This document shows, one piece after another, positions 36,701 through 48,700 of a stretch of 64,000 nucleotides of DNA (positions within the stretch are counted from its first letter, which is position 1; every line of letters starts with the position of its first letter). A model generated the notes under the pieces. The model was not told where the DNA came from. It did no database searches and was given only the letters and a program-made list of their open reading frames with translations. The DNA lies in contig BTRK01000005.1 in NCBI GenBank assembly GCA_036245805.1, positions 23,846,984-23,910,983 on the forward strand, in the 5' to 3' direction. Both the position numbers and the translations under genes were made by a program. Source of the DNA: Pristionchus mayeri (taxonomy: Eukaryota; Nematoda; Chromadorea; Rhabditida; Neodiplogasteridae).

Positions 36701-39700
36701 TAGCCGATAGCTGCTTTGATCTTGCAATAACTGTGGTTAGTACAACCATTACCATAGGTGGGCGGGGGTTGAAGCTGGAAAACGAAAATAGGGGAAGCTG
36801 GAAAAAAATCATGTTTAGTAGTGTTCCGCAAGTGAGACAATTGAAGAGACGATAAAACATAGGATCCATTGTGGTCTCCATTTGTTATTGGAGACGAGAG
36901 ACGTCTCCCTCATTTTAATATTGTTTTGTTTGCGTCTCCATTATTGCATTCAAATTTTGAGAGTCGTCTCTCCCCATTCCATTCCCTTCCTCTCGCTACG
37001 AGCGGTTCCTTGTTTACGAAAAATGAGAAAAATTTCAATTGTGACTATTGTCATTCACGAACAATGGAAAAAGAGACGTCTCTCGAATTGTCTCCCTCTC
37101 ATTTCTGACCGAGAGACGTCTCCGCGAGAGACAGGAATGAGGGGAGACAATAATTCAATTACAGCCTCGAAAAAGAATTGTTTCACTTGCGGAACCCTAA
37201 TGTTTAGGTCAAAAAGGGGGGGGGGGGGTGATCGTAAATTATCGTTTTTGTGACTAAAATTTTCCAAAAACCGGGGGTGTTTCACAGCTGACTTCGATGT
37301 TTCCCACCTATGACCATTACTTACTTCATCGTTACTTAGGAGACCCATCGTCAGCGGCCGATTCCGCGTGGATCACAAGCCCGCCAGTCTTCTCTATTGC
37401 GCGCGCGCGTAGTCCAGTGACGGGGCTCTCGTAGCTAGTTTCAGACTTTGGTGTATTGCGAAACCTCGGGTTCCTACGTGCCTTCTTTATCTATTGAAGG
37501 CTCTGGGTGAAAAATGAATATGTCCTCAGTTTGCAGCACCTTCGATAGATAACCCCAAATAGGAGAGATACAGATAATTAAAGCTTCCCGACTACCATAA
37601 AATTATTTTGAATGATTACGATAAAACGAGTGCTAGAGTGTGAATCAGGCAATCCATTCTGATTCTTTGCGGCTCTCCCATGGTTCTAATATTAGATGCC
37701 TAATTTTTAATTTTTCCAGTTTAGCAAATTAAACCCCATTTTATCATATTCTAAAAAAATATTGAAGGTCATTTTCGTGGTTGTTGGGTAACTTTATTGT
37801 CAAATGTCCGAATTTTTGCCATAGACCGTGGAAAAAACGTTGATTATGCTGCTGCATTTCAGGGTCAGCTATGTACCAATGCCCTTATAATGGTGTCTAT
37901 AATGAGAGGTGATATCTCTCTCTTCTCTCGACTCACCACTGCTATTCTATCATGGAAGAATGAAACTCGATGGTCACTTGTCTATCTCCTATCTTCGTCG
38001 CTTCCTATTTTAAATCGATGGATGAATGATACTGCTCTTCTCTCAATAATATCCGATGCTCTCCCATCTATCCAAAATGAGAAAGTGCGGAGAGAGATGG
38101 AAGCGATCTCTGTTTCCATCATTCACTCTTCAAATTCCTCCCCAACTCATCACCAGGTCGGAATAACTCTTTCCACTCAACCATTCCATTTCACTTTCAG
38201 TTGTCTTCTCTGGTCCACCATCTGAATATGGACAGTCAACGAGTCCTGGAGGGTTCTCTCATAGTCCATTCCTCGCAATTCCCTCTTCCGACTTTCTCTG
38301 TCTCTCGCTTGAACTCTTCTCTCCCTTCGGATGATCTTCCTTTCTCATTCGTCACCCGTCATTCGTCTCTTCTATCGTAACTTTTCCCTCTTCATCCTAA
38401 TTCGATAATAGATGTAATTTGAGAGTCTCTCGATCAGAGGGAACTCGTATCTCTTCTCGTTCTCTATTCTCTCGTCATTCTTGGTCCTTCGCTCCTCTCC
38501 CTTCGATCAATTCAATTTCCAATTATGTGTCTTCATGGCTCATTAAGTGTTGTGCTAAAAAGAAGGGCGAGAGTACACCTACAATTCTGGTGAGTGAGGA
38601 AAGGAATAATGGAGAGGAAAGTAGTTGTTCAGGGGGCGATGGGAGATGGATTAGACCAGTTGATGGGACCATGGCATAAGGATAACTCCGAATTCGATTC
38701 TACGTCTATTCATCACATTATTAACAATACAAAGAGAAAATTCAGAAGACGAGGAAAGGTATATGAGGCCGTTTGCCTAAGAATCGAGCAGATCTGAGTG
38801 ATTTCGGCACAGGCCAAAAATCTCAATTCTCTCTATCTTCGTGATTTGGGGTAATCGAGGGTGCTGAAAACGATAGGCATACTCATTTTGCTCCTGTAGC
38901 CTTCGTTGGCTCCTGACGGCGTCACGTTGAAATCACGTTTTTACAAATATCTGACCTCTCGATGGTGCTAATTTCACGCGACTAAGGTTCCCGGGGTAGA
39001 ATTTGATGGTGATCATGCCTATCTAGTTCATTTTTCATGAATTATTAAAATTATTTTTAAAAATTCAACTTTTCGCATTGGAAAAAGTAAGATGTGTGAC
39101 ATACATCAATAGAGCCGGCTTGACGAGAGGATTCAGAATCTGTGTTTGCAGCCAATTTCGTTCACGGGTTCGAATTATTGAAACGAAAAAGTGAGTCCAT
39201 ATTGACGAAATCCAATGCGTCCTCTCCTCCCTCTCCCGTTCATCCCCCTGGCAGTGTACAGCCCCCTCCCCGCTCTCTCTCATCCACACACTCTCTCACC
39301 TCTCTAGCCAATCTGAGCTCACTATTTCGTTTCAATAATTCGAACCCGTGAACGAAATTGGCTGCAAAAACAGATTCTGAATCCTCTCGTCAAGCCGGTT
39401 CTATTGATGTATGTCGCACATCTTACTTTTACCAATGCGAAAAGTTGAATTTTTAATAATAATTTTAATAATTCATTAAAAATGAACTAGATATGCGTGA
39501 TCACCATCAAATTCTACCCCGGGAACCTTAGTCGCGTGAAATTAGCACCATCGAGAGGTATGATAGTTGTAAAAACGTGATTTCAACGTGACGCCGTCTG
39601 GAGCCAACGAAGGCTACAGGAGCAAAATGAGTATGCCTATCGTTTTCAGCACCCTCGATTACCCCAAATCACGAAGTTAAAGAGAATTGAGATTTTTGGC

Positions 39701-42700
39701 CTGTGCTGAGACTTGCTCGATTCTTAGGCAAACGGCGGCATCATATAAAAAATACTAAAAATCCAACATATACCAATAAATATATATATGACGCTGTTTG
39801 ACTAAAAATCGAGCAAATTGGAGTAGGTGTGGCACAGAGAAAAAAAGCCGAATTCCTGAAACTTCGGTTATGGGGGTTCTCAAGGGTGCTGATGACGATA
39901 GGCGCATTCATTTTGCACGTGGAGCCTTCGTTGAGGCCAGACGACACGTCGAAAACACATTATCGCGATTATCTCTCCGTCCGATATTCCTAAAATTAAG
40001 TGGATATGTCTCTAGGGTCAGAATTTGATGGAAATCATGTATTTCTAATTTATTTTTAATTTTTTTTAAAAATGATTTTTTAAACTTTTCTAAAATGTCG
40101 GAGAGTAAAAGGCTAATACTGTGAGAATAGAATGCGTAGCAACGTGGTGTACATGATAAACTTAAAGTACTACAATATTCGCGGAACGGGAAAATATTTA
40201 GCTGTGAATATTTTCCCGTTCCGCGAATATTGTAGTACTTTAAGAAGTTTATCATGTACACCAAGTTGCTACGCATAATATTTTCACAATAAATGAAATT
40301 ATAATCGATCTGACCTGATTGATGTAAGGATTTCAAATATATTTTTGTTTTTCCATATAGACATGCTCAATTTTTGTAGTGTAATTTAAAACGCGTTCTC
40401 TGTAAGAGTGCAGTGGGCATGGCACAACTCCGTCAAAATGATCGCCTAGTGCTCAAACTTTCAGAATATGACTATTAGGGACCAGTAATCGTTCATTCGG
40501 GAGTTGAAAGGAAAATATCGATTTTGACCTACAAAAATCGATATATTCACTTAGGAAAAATAGCTTCGGCCATGCAAAAAGCCGCTTTTGAGTTAGAATG
40601 TGTGAATTCTCATAATTTATATGTTAGGAAAATTATTTCCTAAGCTAATGAATCATAATTCAACGATAACAGCAACAATATGCACTTCTAAATTTTTCTA
40701 AATTTTCAAACTTTTCGCAGTCGGAAATTTTCCGTTTTTGAAAAATCTCGAAATCTGGTTTGTTTTCGTCAATAACTGATGAATCTGCATGCGAAAATAT
40801 TTTCCTAACATATAAATTATGAGAATTCACACAGTCTATCTCAAGAGCGGCTTGTTTGCATTTCCGAAGTTATCGATTTTCCATATTTGAGCGTCAAAAA
40901 TCGGATCATCGAAACATTGGTGGAGGTCTGTGCCACCAATTCTTATTCATGGCTAAGCATACTATACTATTTATGTAGCTAACACGCATAATGATCTCGA
41001 AATGGTGAGTTAGCAGCAAGGAAATTTGTGATTTAAGTGGTGAAATGCAAAATTTTTGAAACATAAAAACGCATTTGCAACGCGATGGAAACTATTGATA
41101 TATGTTTCATCATGAAACTTCAAAAATCTACGGAAGTTGTCATTTCGAGCGATATTATCAGTTCTTCGTCACTAAAAATGTGGCGATTTCATAAGTTATT
41201 CGTATTCTGCGATTAATTTGGCACAACATATGTCGAATCTGGAGGGTGGAGGTGACTTTAAGAATGGTAGTTCCGGCGATGTATGAACAAATGAGCGAAA
41301 TAATGCACATTTTGATCGATTTCTGCCTTCCTGATAGCTTATTTTCGACGAAAACGTAGATTCTTGAATAACTTTTCAAGCTCTTTCGAATGGTTGATAT
41401 TGCGAGGTCGAAATCGAAAATTTGAAATTATCGATTTTTGTAGGTCAAAATCGATATTTTCCTTTCAACTCTCGAATGAACGATTACTGGTCCCTAATAG
41501 TCATATTCTGAAAGTTTGAGCCCTAGGCGATCATTTTGACGGAGTTGTACCACTATCTCACCCTTTCACTGCGTTCTTACGGAGAACGCGTTTTAATGCA
41601 TCTGTAAATGGAAAGATTACCAGTCGTCTTCCCTTGATCTACCGCGAGTCTCTCGGTCCGTATCGACTGACGTCTTCCCTCCTCTGCCTCTGTTCCCTCT
41701 GGCTGTCTACACTCTCTCTTCTTCCCACTGTCTCTCACCATGACCACTGGCACTCACTCTGCGCATCTGTCCATTTTCAGATACAATTAATCACACTACA
41801 AAAATTGAGCATGTCTATATGGAAAACAATGATATTTTTGAAATCCTTGCATCAATCCGGTCAGATCGGTTATAATTTCATTTTTCGCCTCTGACTCTCC
41901 AACATTTTAGAAAAGTTTAAAAATCATTTTTATAAATAATTAAAAATAAATTAGATAGGCGTGATCGCCATCAAATTCTGACACTAGAGACATATTCACT
42001 TAGGAACATCGGACGCAGAGATAATCGCGATAATGTGTTTTCGACGTGTCGTCTGGCCTCAACGAAGGCTCCACGTGCAAAATGAATGCGCCTATCGCCA
42101 TCAGCGCCCTTGAGAACCCCCATAACCGAAGTTTTAGGAATTCGGCCTTTTTTGCTCTGTGCCAGACCTGCTCCAATTTGCTCGATTTTTAGGCAAACAG
42201 CGTCATATATATACATTTAAATCGTAAATCTGACCCACGGAATAATAGTTGACCCATGGCTAATTATCGATTGGTATATGGTGGTTGACCAAATGCTAAT
42301 TATTGATTGGCATACAGTAGTTCAAAGGTCAAAATCATAAATCTGACCCAGGGAATAATAGTTGACCCATGGCCAATTATCGATTGGTATACGGTAGTTG
42401 ACCCAATGCTAATTATTGATTGGTATACGGTAGTTTAAAGATCAAATGCCAAAATCATAAATCTGACCCAGGGAATAATATTTGACCCATGGCTAATTAT
42501 CGATTGGTATACGGTAATAAAAAAGTAAGCAAAATATAAGAAAACGGTAAATTTTGGGTAATAAAAAAGTAAGTTGCCAGTATATTGCGAAACTCAAAGT
42601 AAGCACAAAGTAATATTGTCGTAATAACAAAGTAAATTTACCAGTAAGTAGCTGGCAACTAACTTTTTCAACTTGCGGCAATATTACTTTGCACTTACGA

Positions 42701-45700
42701 CAATATTATTTTGCACTCACAGAGCTCCCCGGAAACGGATAGTCGATGCCTTAATTAGCAGGAATAGAACAAACAAAATGTTAGAAATCAATAATTTTCC
42801 CAAGAGATGACCTGGAAGTATCAGGCCCACGTGACTGATCCAAGAAAAGCGCGCATATTCAAACATGAATATCGGGAGCCACTGACACCGCCCGCTTTTT
42901 CAAGTCATACGATATTTGTTGTATATTATCGTAAATAATACAATAAGCAACTAAGTCAGATATCCTATTTAAGTAATAAGCCTGACCCGCCGATATATCG
43001 TTGCTCCCCCGTATTCCCTTACTCTATCGTAATATTTGTACGGCAAATATCCCACCACGATTACTCTGCCGATGCACTATGTATTACTGTATCTTCCCGG
43101 CCTTCTACTGAATTTGGGATTCTCGCTGGTTCTCTCCCCTGTCCCCTAATCTCTTTACAGTTTCTTCGTTTCTCTTCTTTATTTCGCTACCGATAAACTA
43201 CTACAACAACGCAACGTCCACACGCACAACGAGCACAAGGAAATACACAATATTGGCGATCAGGAGTAACTCGAATTCAGGGAAGTGATTTTATTCGCTT
43301 TCTTTGTTTTTTTTTCCGATTATTTTCTTTGTGTTCCTTGGCTGAAAAGCGGACTCCTGTGTGCGGTCCGTCAGAGAATCTCCTGTGTGCGGATTCTCTG
43401 TTTCGTTATACCGGTGTGTCACTCCACATAAGGCGCGATGACTAGATCCGAGACCTGAATTGATTTTTCGTTTTGTGTACACGAAGTGCTGCCAAAATTC
43501 TGATTTTGGGCAGATAGCACTGTGTGACAAGCGTAATATCAGTTGCTGATTTCGTTTTGTGTACACGAAGTGCTGCCAAAATTCCGATTTTGGGCAGAGA
43601 ACTTGTCGAGTGACAAACGAATTTCGTCAGAATGGCTCCAGTGTTGGATGCGAGTGCAGATATTGCATCCACACTGAAGTTGATGCAACAGATGATGGCA
43701 GCACAACAGGAGGAGTTGAGAATACTGAGAGAACAAAAAGAGAGTGGAACTTCCAGTGGAACTGAGACGGTTTCAAAGGCACGTGGACCTACCGTAGACT
43801 CCCTTGAGAAGCAGATCAGGACTTTCACGTACAATCCAGATGAGGGATGGACCTTCGAAGCCTGGTGGACACGTCATGAGGATCTCTTTGAGAGCAACGT
43901 CACATCAACTATGGATGATGAGGAGAAGAGTCGAATGATGCTGAGACATGTGGAGGACACTGTCGATCGGCAATTCAGAGACCACATCCGACCAAAGAAG
44001 CTGAGTGAGTTGACATTCAAGGAAGTCAAGGAAGTGATGGTCAAACTGTTCGGTGATAAGAAGACACTATTCGAGAAGAGACTCGATATGTTCAATCTCA
44101 AGATGTCGAAGGTGCACATCGACGATCTTCGAGAGTTTGCAACGAGAGTAAACCGAGTGGTGGAGGACGCGGACGTGAGTGGCCTCACCCCTGACAAGAT
44201 CAAGACGATGGTCTTCCTAGCAGGTGTGGACCTACCAAGGCACACCGGTGCAATGTTTCACATCATCAATGGGATGAAGAAGGAGGAGAGTCCAACTCTC
44301 GAGAAGTTACTCGAGATTGCTGATACTTTCAAGGAGGCTCAGCATGACTCGCAAACTGTCACTGCTCAGAATCGATCGCAAGTGAATGCAATCGAAGGGA
44401 AGTTCAGCAAGTCCAAGGAGCGACAGAACAAGAAGCAGTCAGACAGTGGATACAAGTGCTATCGCTGTGGGAGAAATCACGAGGCGAAGACTTGTGCTCA
44501 TGCGAGTACGGTATGTCATAAGTGTTCCAAGGTGGGACATCTGGCTGTAGTATGCCGATCGTCGCCAACCAATAAGGGATACAAGAAGAAGGCAAAGATG
44601 AATATGATCGTGGGTGAACTCACAGCGAACGAGAGCAAGTTCAATGTGAGGATGAAGATGGAGGGAAGTGAATTGACCATGGGTGTCGATACGGGATCTG
44701 ACCTCACTTTCATCTCAGAGAAAACATGGAGAAGGATTGGTTCCCCGACCAAGTCAACAGCCGATGCGTACGCTGTGTGTGCTAATGGCTCATCAATGGA
44801 ACTGGAAGGGAAGTGCATGGTTACTCTGGAAATGAATGGCATTACCATACACGGATCAGTATACATCACGGAGAAGCAGACGAACCTGCTTGGAAAGGAT
44901 CTCATTCCTTTCTTCTTTACTCTTGTGCCCAACCAGAAGATGGAAGCACATGTGAATGCTGTGAAGGCAGATGCCGGGTACAGTGAGATGGTCCGAAGAG
45001 AATTCTCTGAGATTTGCCAAGAAGGGCTCGGACTCTGTACCAAGATGAAAGCTTCGCTAAGCCTGAAGAAGGACTCGAAGCCGGTATTCTGCAAGAGGCG
45101 AGACATCCCTCTCGCACTCGTGAGCAAGGTCGACGATGAGCTTGACCGATTGCTCAAACTGGAGGCGATTGAGCCAGTAGATTACACTGACTGGGCTGCT
45201 CCAATTCTGATTGTTCCCAAGGCAAATGGGAAGCCGAGAGTGTGTGTTGATTTCTCAACAGGTCTGAATGACCGACTCGAAGCACACAATCACCCATTGC
45301 CACTCGTGTCGGAGATTATGGCTAAGCTGGAAGGATGTACGGTATTCACACAGATTGATCTGTCTGATGCATACCTCCAAATCGCCGTCGATGATTCAAG
45401 CAAAAAACTGCTGGGAATCAGTACTCATCGTGGAATCTTCCGGTATAAGAGACTTCCTTTCGGAGTGAGTGCAGCACCTGGAGTTTTCCAGAAGTGTATG
45501 GATACGATGTTGGCAGGATGCAAGAACGCATCTGCGTATCTCGATGACATTGTAATCGGAGGAGATACGAAGGACCATCACGATCAGAATCTCAAGGAGG
45601 TTCTTCGCAGAATCCAGGAATACGGTTTCAGAATCCGACCCGAGAAATGCAGTTTCGGTAAGGAGAAAATTCGCTACCTCGGATTTGTGATGGACAAGAA

Positions 45701-48700
45701 TGGTCGAAGGCCAGATCCAGAGAAGGTGCGAGCAGTGAGAGAGATGCCCGAACCACAGGATGAGTCGTCACTGAGATCATTCCTCGGTATGGCGAACTAC
45801 TACTCAGAATACATACGTGATATGTACAAACTGAGAGTTCCTCTGGATAAGCTGCTGAAGAAGGACAGCAAGTGGAACTGGAGCACAGAGTGTGCTCAGT
45901 CGTTCAAGGAGATCAAGTCGATACTGGCATCGGACTTGAATCTCATTCATTTCGATCCATCCAAGGGGATTGTTCTGGCAACTGATGCAAGTGAGAAAGG
46001 AATCGGAGCGGTATTAGCACACCGTATCAATGGAAAGTTGAGGCCGATTGCTCACGCATCGAGAACTCTCAAGGATGCCGAGACACGATACTCTCAGATC
46101 GAGAAGGAGGGCCTTGGAATCATTTTCGGTGTCCTCAAGTTTCATCACTACATCTATGGTCGACGATTCGTACTGCAGACGGACCATAAACCCTTATTGG
46201 CAATTTTTGGTTCGAAGACAGGAGTGAAGGTGCATACAGCAAAGAGACTGTACCATTGGAGCACGCTTCTCCTTGGATACTCATTTGACATGGAGTACAT
46301 AAATACAGAGGCTTTCGCATATGCTGATGCACTGTCTCGATTGATTTCCACTTCAAGGAGCGAGGTGGATGTGGATGAGGATATCCTAGGTCTGGGAGAG
46401 ATCGAGAAGACTGTCTGCAATGCTGTCTCAAGCTGTATTGGCAGGATGCCTCTCACTGAAAAGATCCTCTTGGAAGAGACTGACAAGGATACCGTACTCC
46501 AGAAGGTGAAGCATTACCACCTATCGAAGTGGCCAGATTACCGTACCCTGAAGAAGAATTCTATGAGAGTACAACTGATGCCTTTCTTCAGTCGCAGGAC
46601 AGATCTGAGCATCATCAAGGGATGTGTATTCATATCTGACAAGATTGTCGTTCCCTCGTCACTACAGAAGAAAGTGCTCGAGGTACTTCATTCGGGTCAC
46701 CCTGGAATCGTTCGAATGAAAGGACTTGCTCGACAGAGTTGTTACTGGAGTGGCATGGATACTCAAATTGAGAGAATGGTGAAAGAATGTGATCAATGTG
46801 CTGTTGCGAGTAAGCAGCCAGTGAAAGTACCTCTTGAACCATGGTCGAAATCGACTGAACCATGGGAAAGAATCCATGTGGACTATGCTGGACCAGTCGA
46901 TGGACAATATTTTCTAGTTGTCGTAGATTCATTCTCGAAGTGGCCTGAGGTGATAATGACCCCCACAATGACAGCAAGTGCTACCATAAGAATAATGGAT
47001 GAAGTGTTCTCGAGAAACGGAATGCCGAGAACTGTGGTATCGGATAATGGTACACAGTTCACTTCCGAGAATTTCAACAAGTTCCTCAATGAGAGAGGGA
47101 TCAAGCATCTCTACTCTCCACCGTATCATCCACAATCTAATGGCCAGACAGAGCGCTTCGTAGACTCGTTCAAGAGAAATCTGCTCAAGCAGAGAGGCGA
47201 GCGATCTATGGGAGAAGCTCTACAGGTGTTCTTATTCACTTATCGGAAGACACCGAATGCTCAGTGTGGAGGAGTAACGCCTGCCGAGTTGTTCATGGGC
47301 AGGAAACTCCGCTCAGAATTGGAATTGTGCTTGCCCAAGGATAGTGGAAAGTGCAAAGAGGACGTGCCAAATCTCGCCAAGGAACAATTCGATCGGAAGA
47401 ACGGTGTTCGACCGAAGAGGTTCAGAGTGGGAGATGAGGTACTGTATCGGATGCATGTGGCTCCAAATGGTTTCAAATGGACTCGTGGATGATCACTGCC
47501 AAGAAGGGCAGAGTGGTCTATGAAGTGCAGTTAGAGCACAGAGTGATTCGATCTCATGCAAATCACCTGAGATTGCGAGTGTCCTCAACAGACGATGATC
47601 TGGAAGTGATGGAGCATGGAAATGTCTTCGAGACTGTGAATCTCGAGATGAAGAATCGGGTCGTCCCGATGGTTGAGACTCACGATCATCATGAAGTCGC
47701 CAACGAGGAACACATACTCAACGACTACGACCCTGCACCAATGATGGACGATCTCGAGCCCAATGCCGCGCCAGAGGCAGTCAACATCGAATCCGACCCC
47801 GAGGACGCACCGACCAACGTGGCCCGTAGATCGACACGAACACGGAAAGCACCCCTGCAGCTGAATGTTGAACCGACGAAGAAGAAATACTGAGCACGAA
47901 GCCAGTCCTATTGACCAATTATCAGTACTCGTGGCCCAGTCTCTTCGTCATTTTTCTTGTTGTTTTATCAGATACTCCCAAGGTCGTATCTTAGAAGGGA
48001 GGTGTTGTATATTATCGTAAATAATACAATAAGCAACTAAGTCAGATATCCTATTTAAGTAATAAGCCTGACCCGCCGATATATCGTTGCTCCCCCGTAT
48101 TCCCTTACTCTATCGTAATATTTGTACGGCAAATATCCCACCACGATTACTCTGCCGATGCACTATGTATTACTGTATCTTCCCGGCCTTCTACTGAATT
48201 TGGGATTCTCTCTCTTCGTTTTCTTCTTTATTTCGCTACCGATAAACTACTACAACAACGCAACGTCCACACGCACAACGAGCACAAGGAAATACACAAT
48301 AATATTCAAAACGGTATGCGCTCTCGTGCAAAATTATGGCAGACAAGGTGTGAAGCGCGAAATATAATACTCCCGTCAGAATTGACGATCCTCCGTGGTC
48401 CCCATCCTAGTGGCCAACATTCCAAGAATGGACAACCTTTTAATAATTTTGTTATTGTTAGTCAAAAAATTAAAGATGAGAATTAGACGACCCGTCTTGA
48501 CGATATACAATCGATAAGCGCTCATGCAATCAATAAGGATCACGTTGCATCTATTTCAAGTCTGTTTGATGTGCAACCCTAATTCAAACATGTTGAGATT
48601 GCGAAAAGAGAAGAGGGAGCAATGGGCGGGAATGTGATAGGAAGCGAATTGGAGGAATGGAGGAGCATCGCCCTCACTATGGGATGCATCTCCCATCTTG

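Larger units (their letters stand above)
39785..42206. repeat. Family B-like foldback with nested foldbacks
   Basis: Outer arms 39785-40100 and 41885-42206 share ATTTGCTCGATTTTTAG and a GTTGAGGCCAGACGACACGT-type block. Nested within are the short foldback at 40117-40291 and, inside pair 40290-40375/41785-41880, a further foldback at 40378-41607. Three insertion levels can be read from the sequence. Confidence 0.8.
42917..48301 (+). mobile_element. Complete Ty3/gypsy LTR retrotransposon
   Basis: A 5' LTR (42917-43252), gag-pol and a 3' LTR (48003-48301) are present. The element is flanked by identical 5-bp ATATT at 42912-42916 and 48302-48306. A polypurine tract precedes the 3' LTR. It lies in sense orientation in intron 21 of the RalGAP gene. 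LTRs appear identical outside a C/T-rich indel of about 37 bp, so the insertion is young. Confidence 0.93.

Noticed and set aside
42225..42517. CRISPR array
   Set aside because: Units are long (over 100 bp), few, and without regular unique spacers, and the genome is eukaryotic.
47470..47500. Programmed -1 frameshift site in the gypsy element
   Set aside because: No heptamer of the X-XXY-YYZ type is visible near the overlap. A one-base deletion is simpler.
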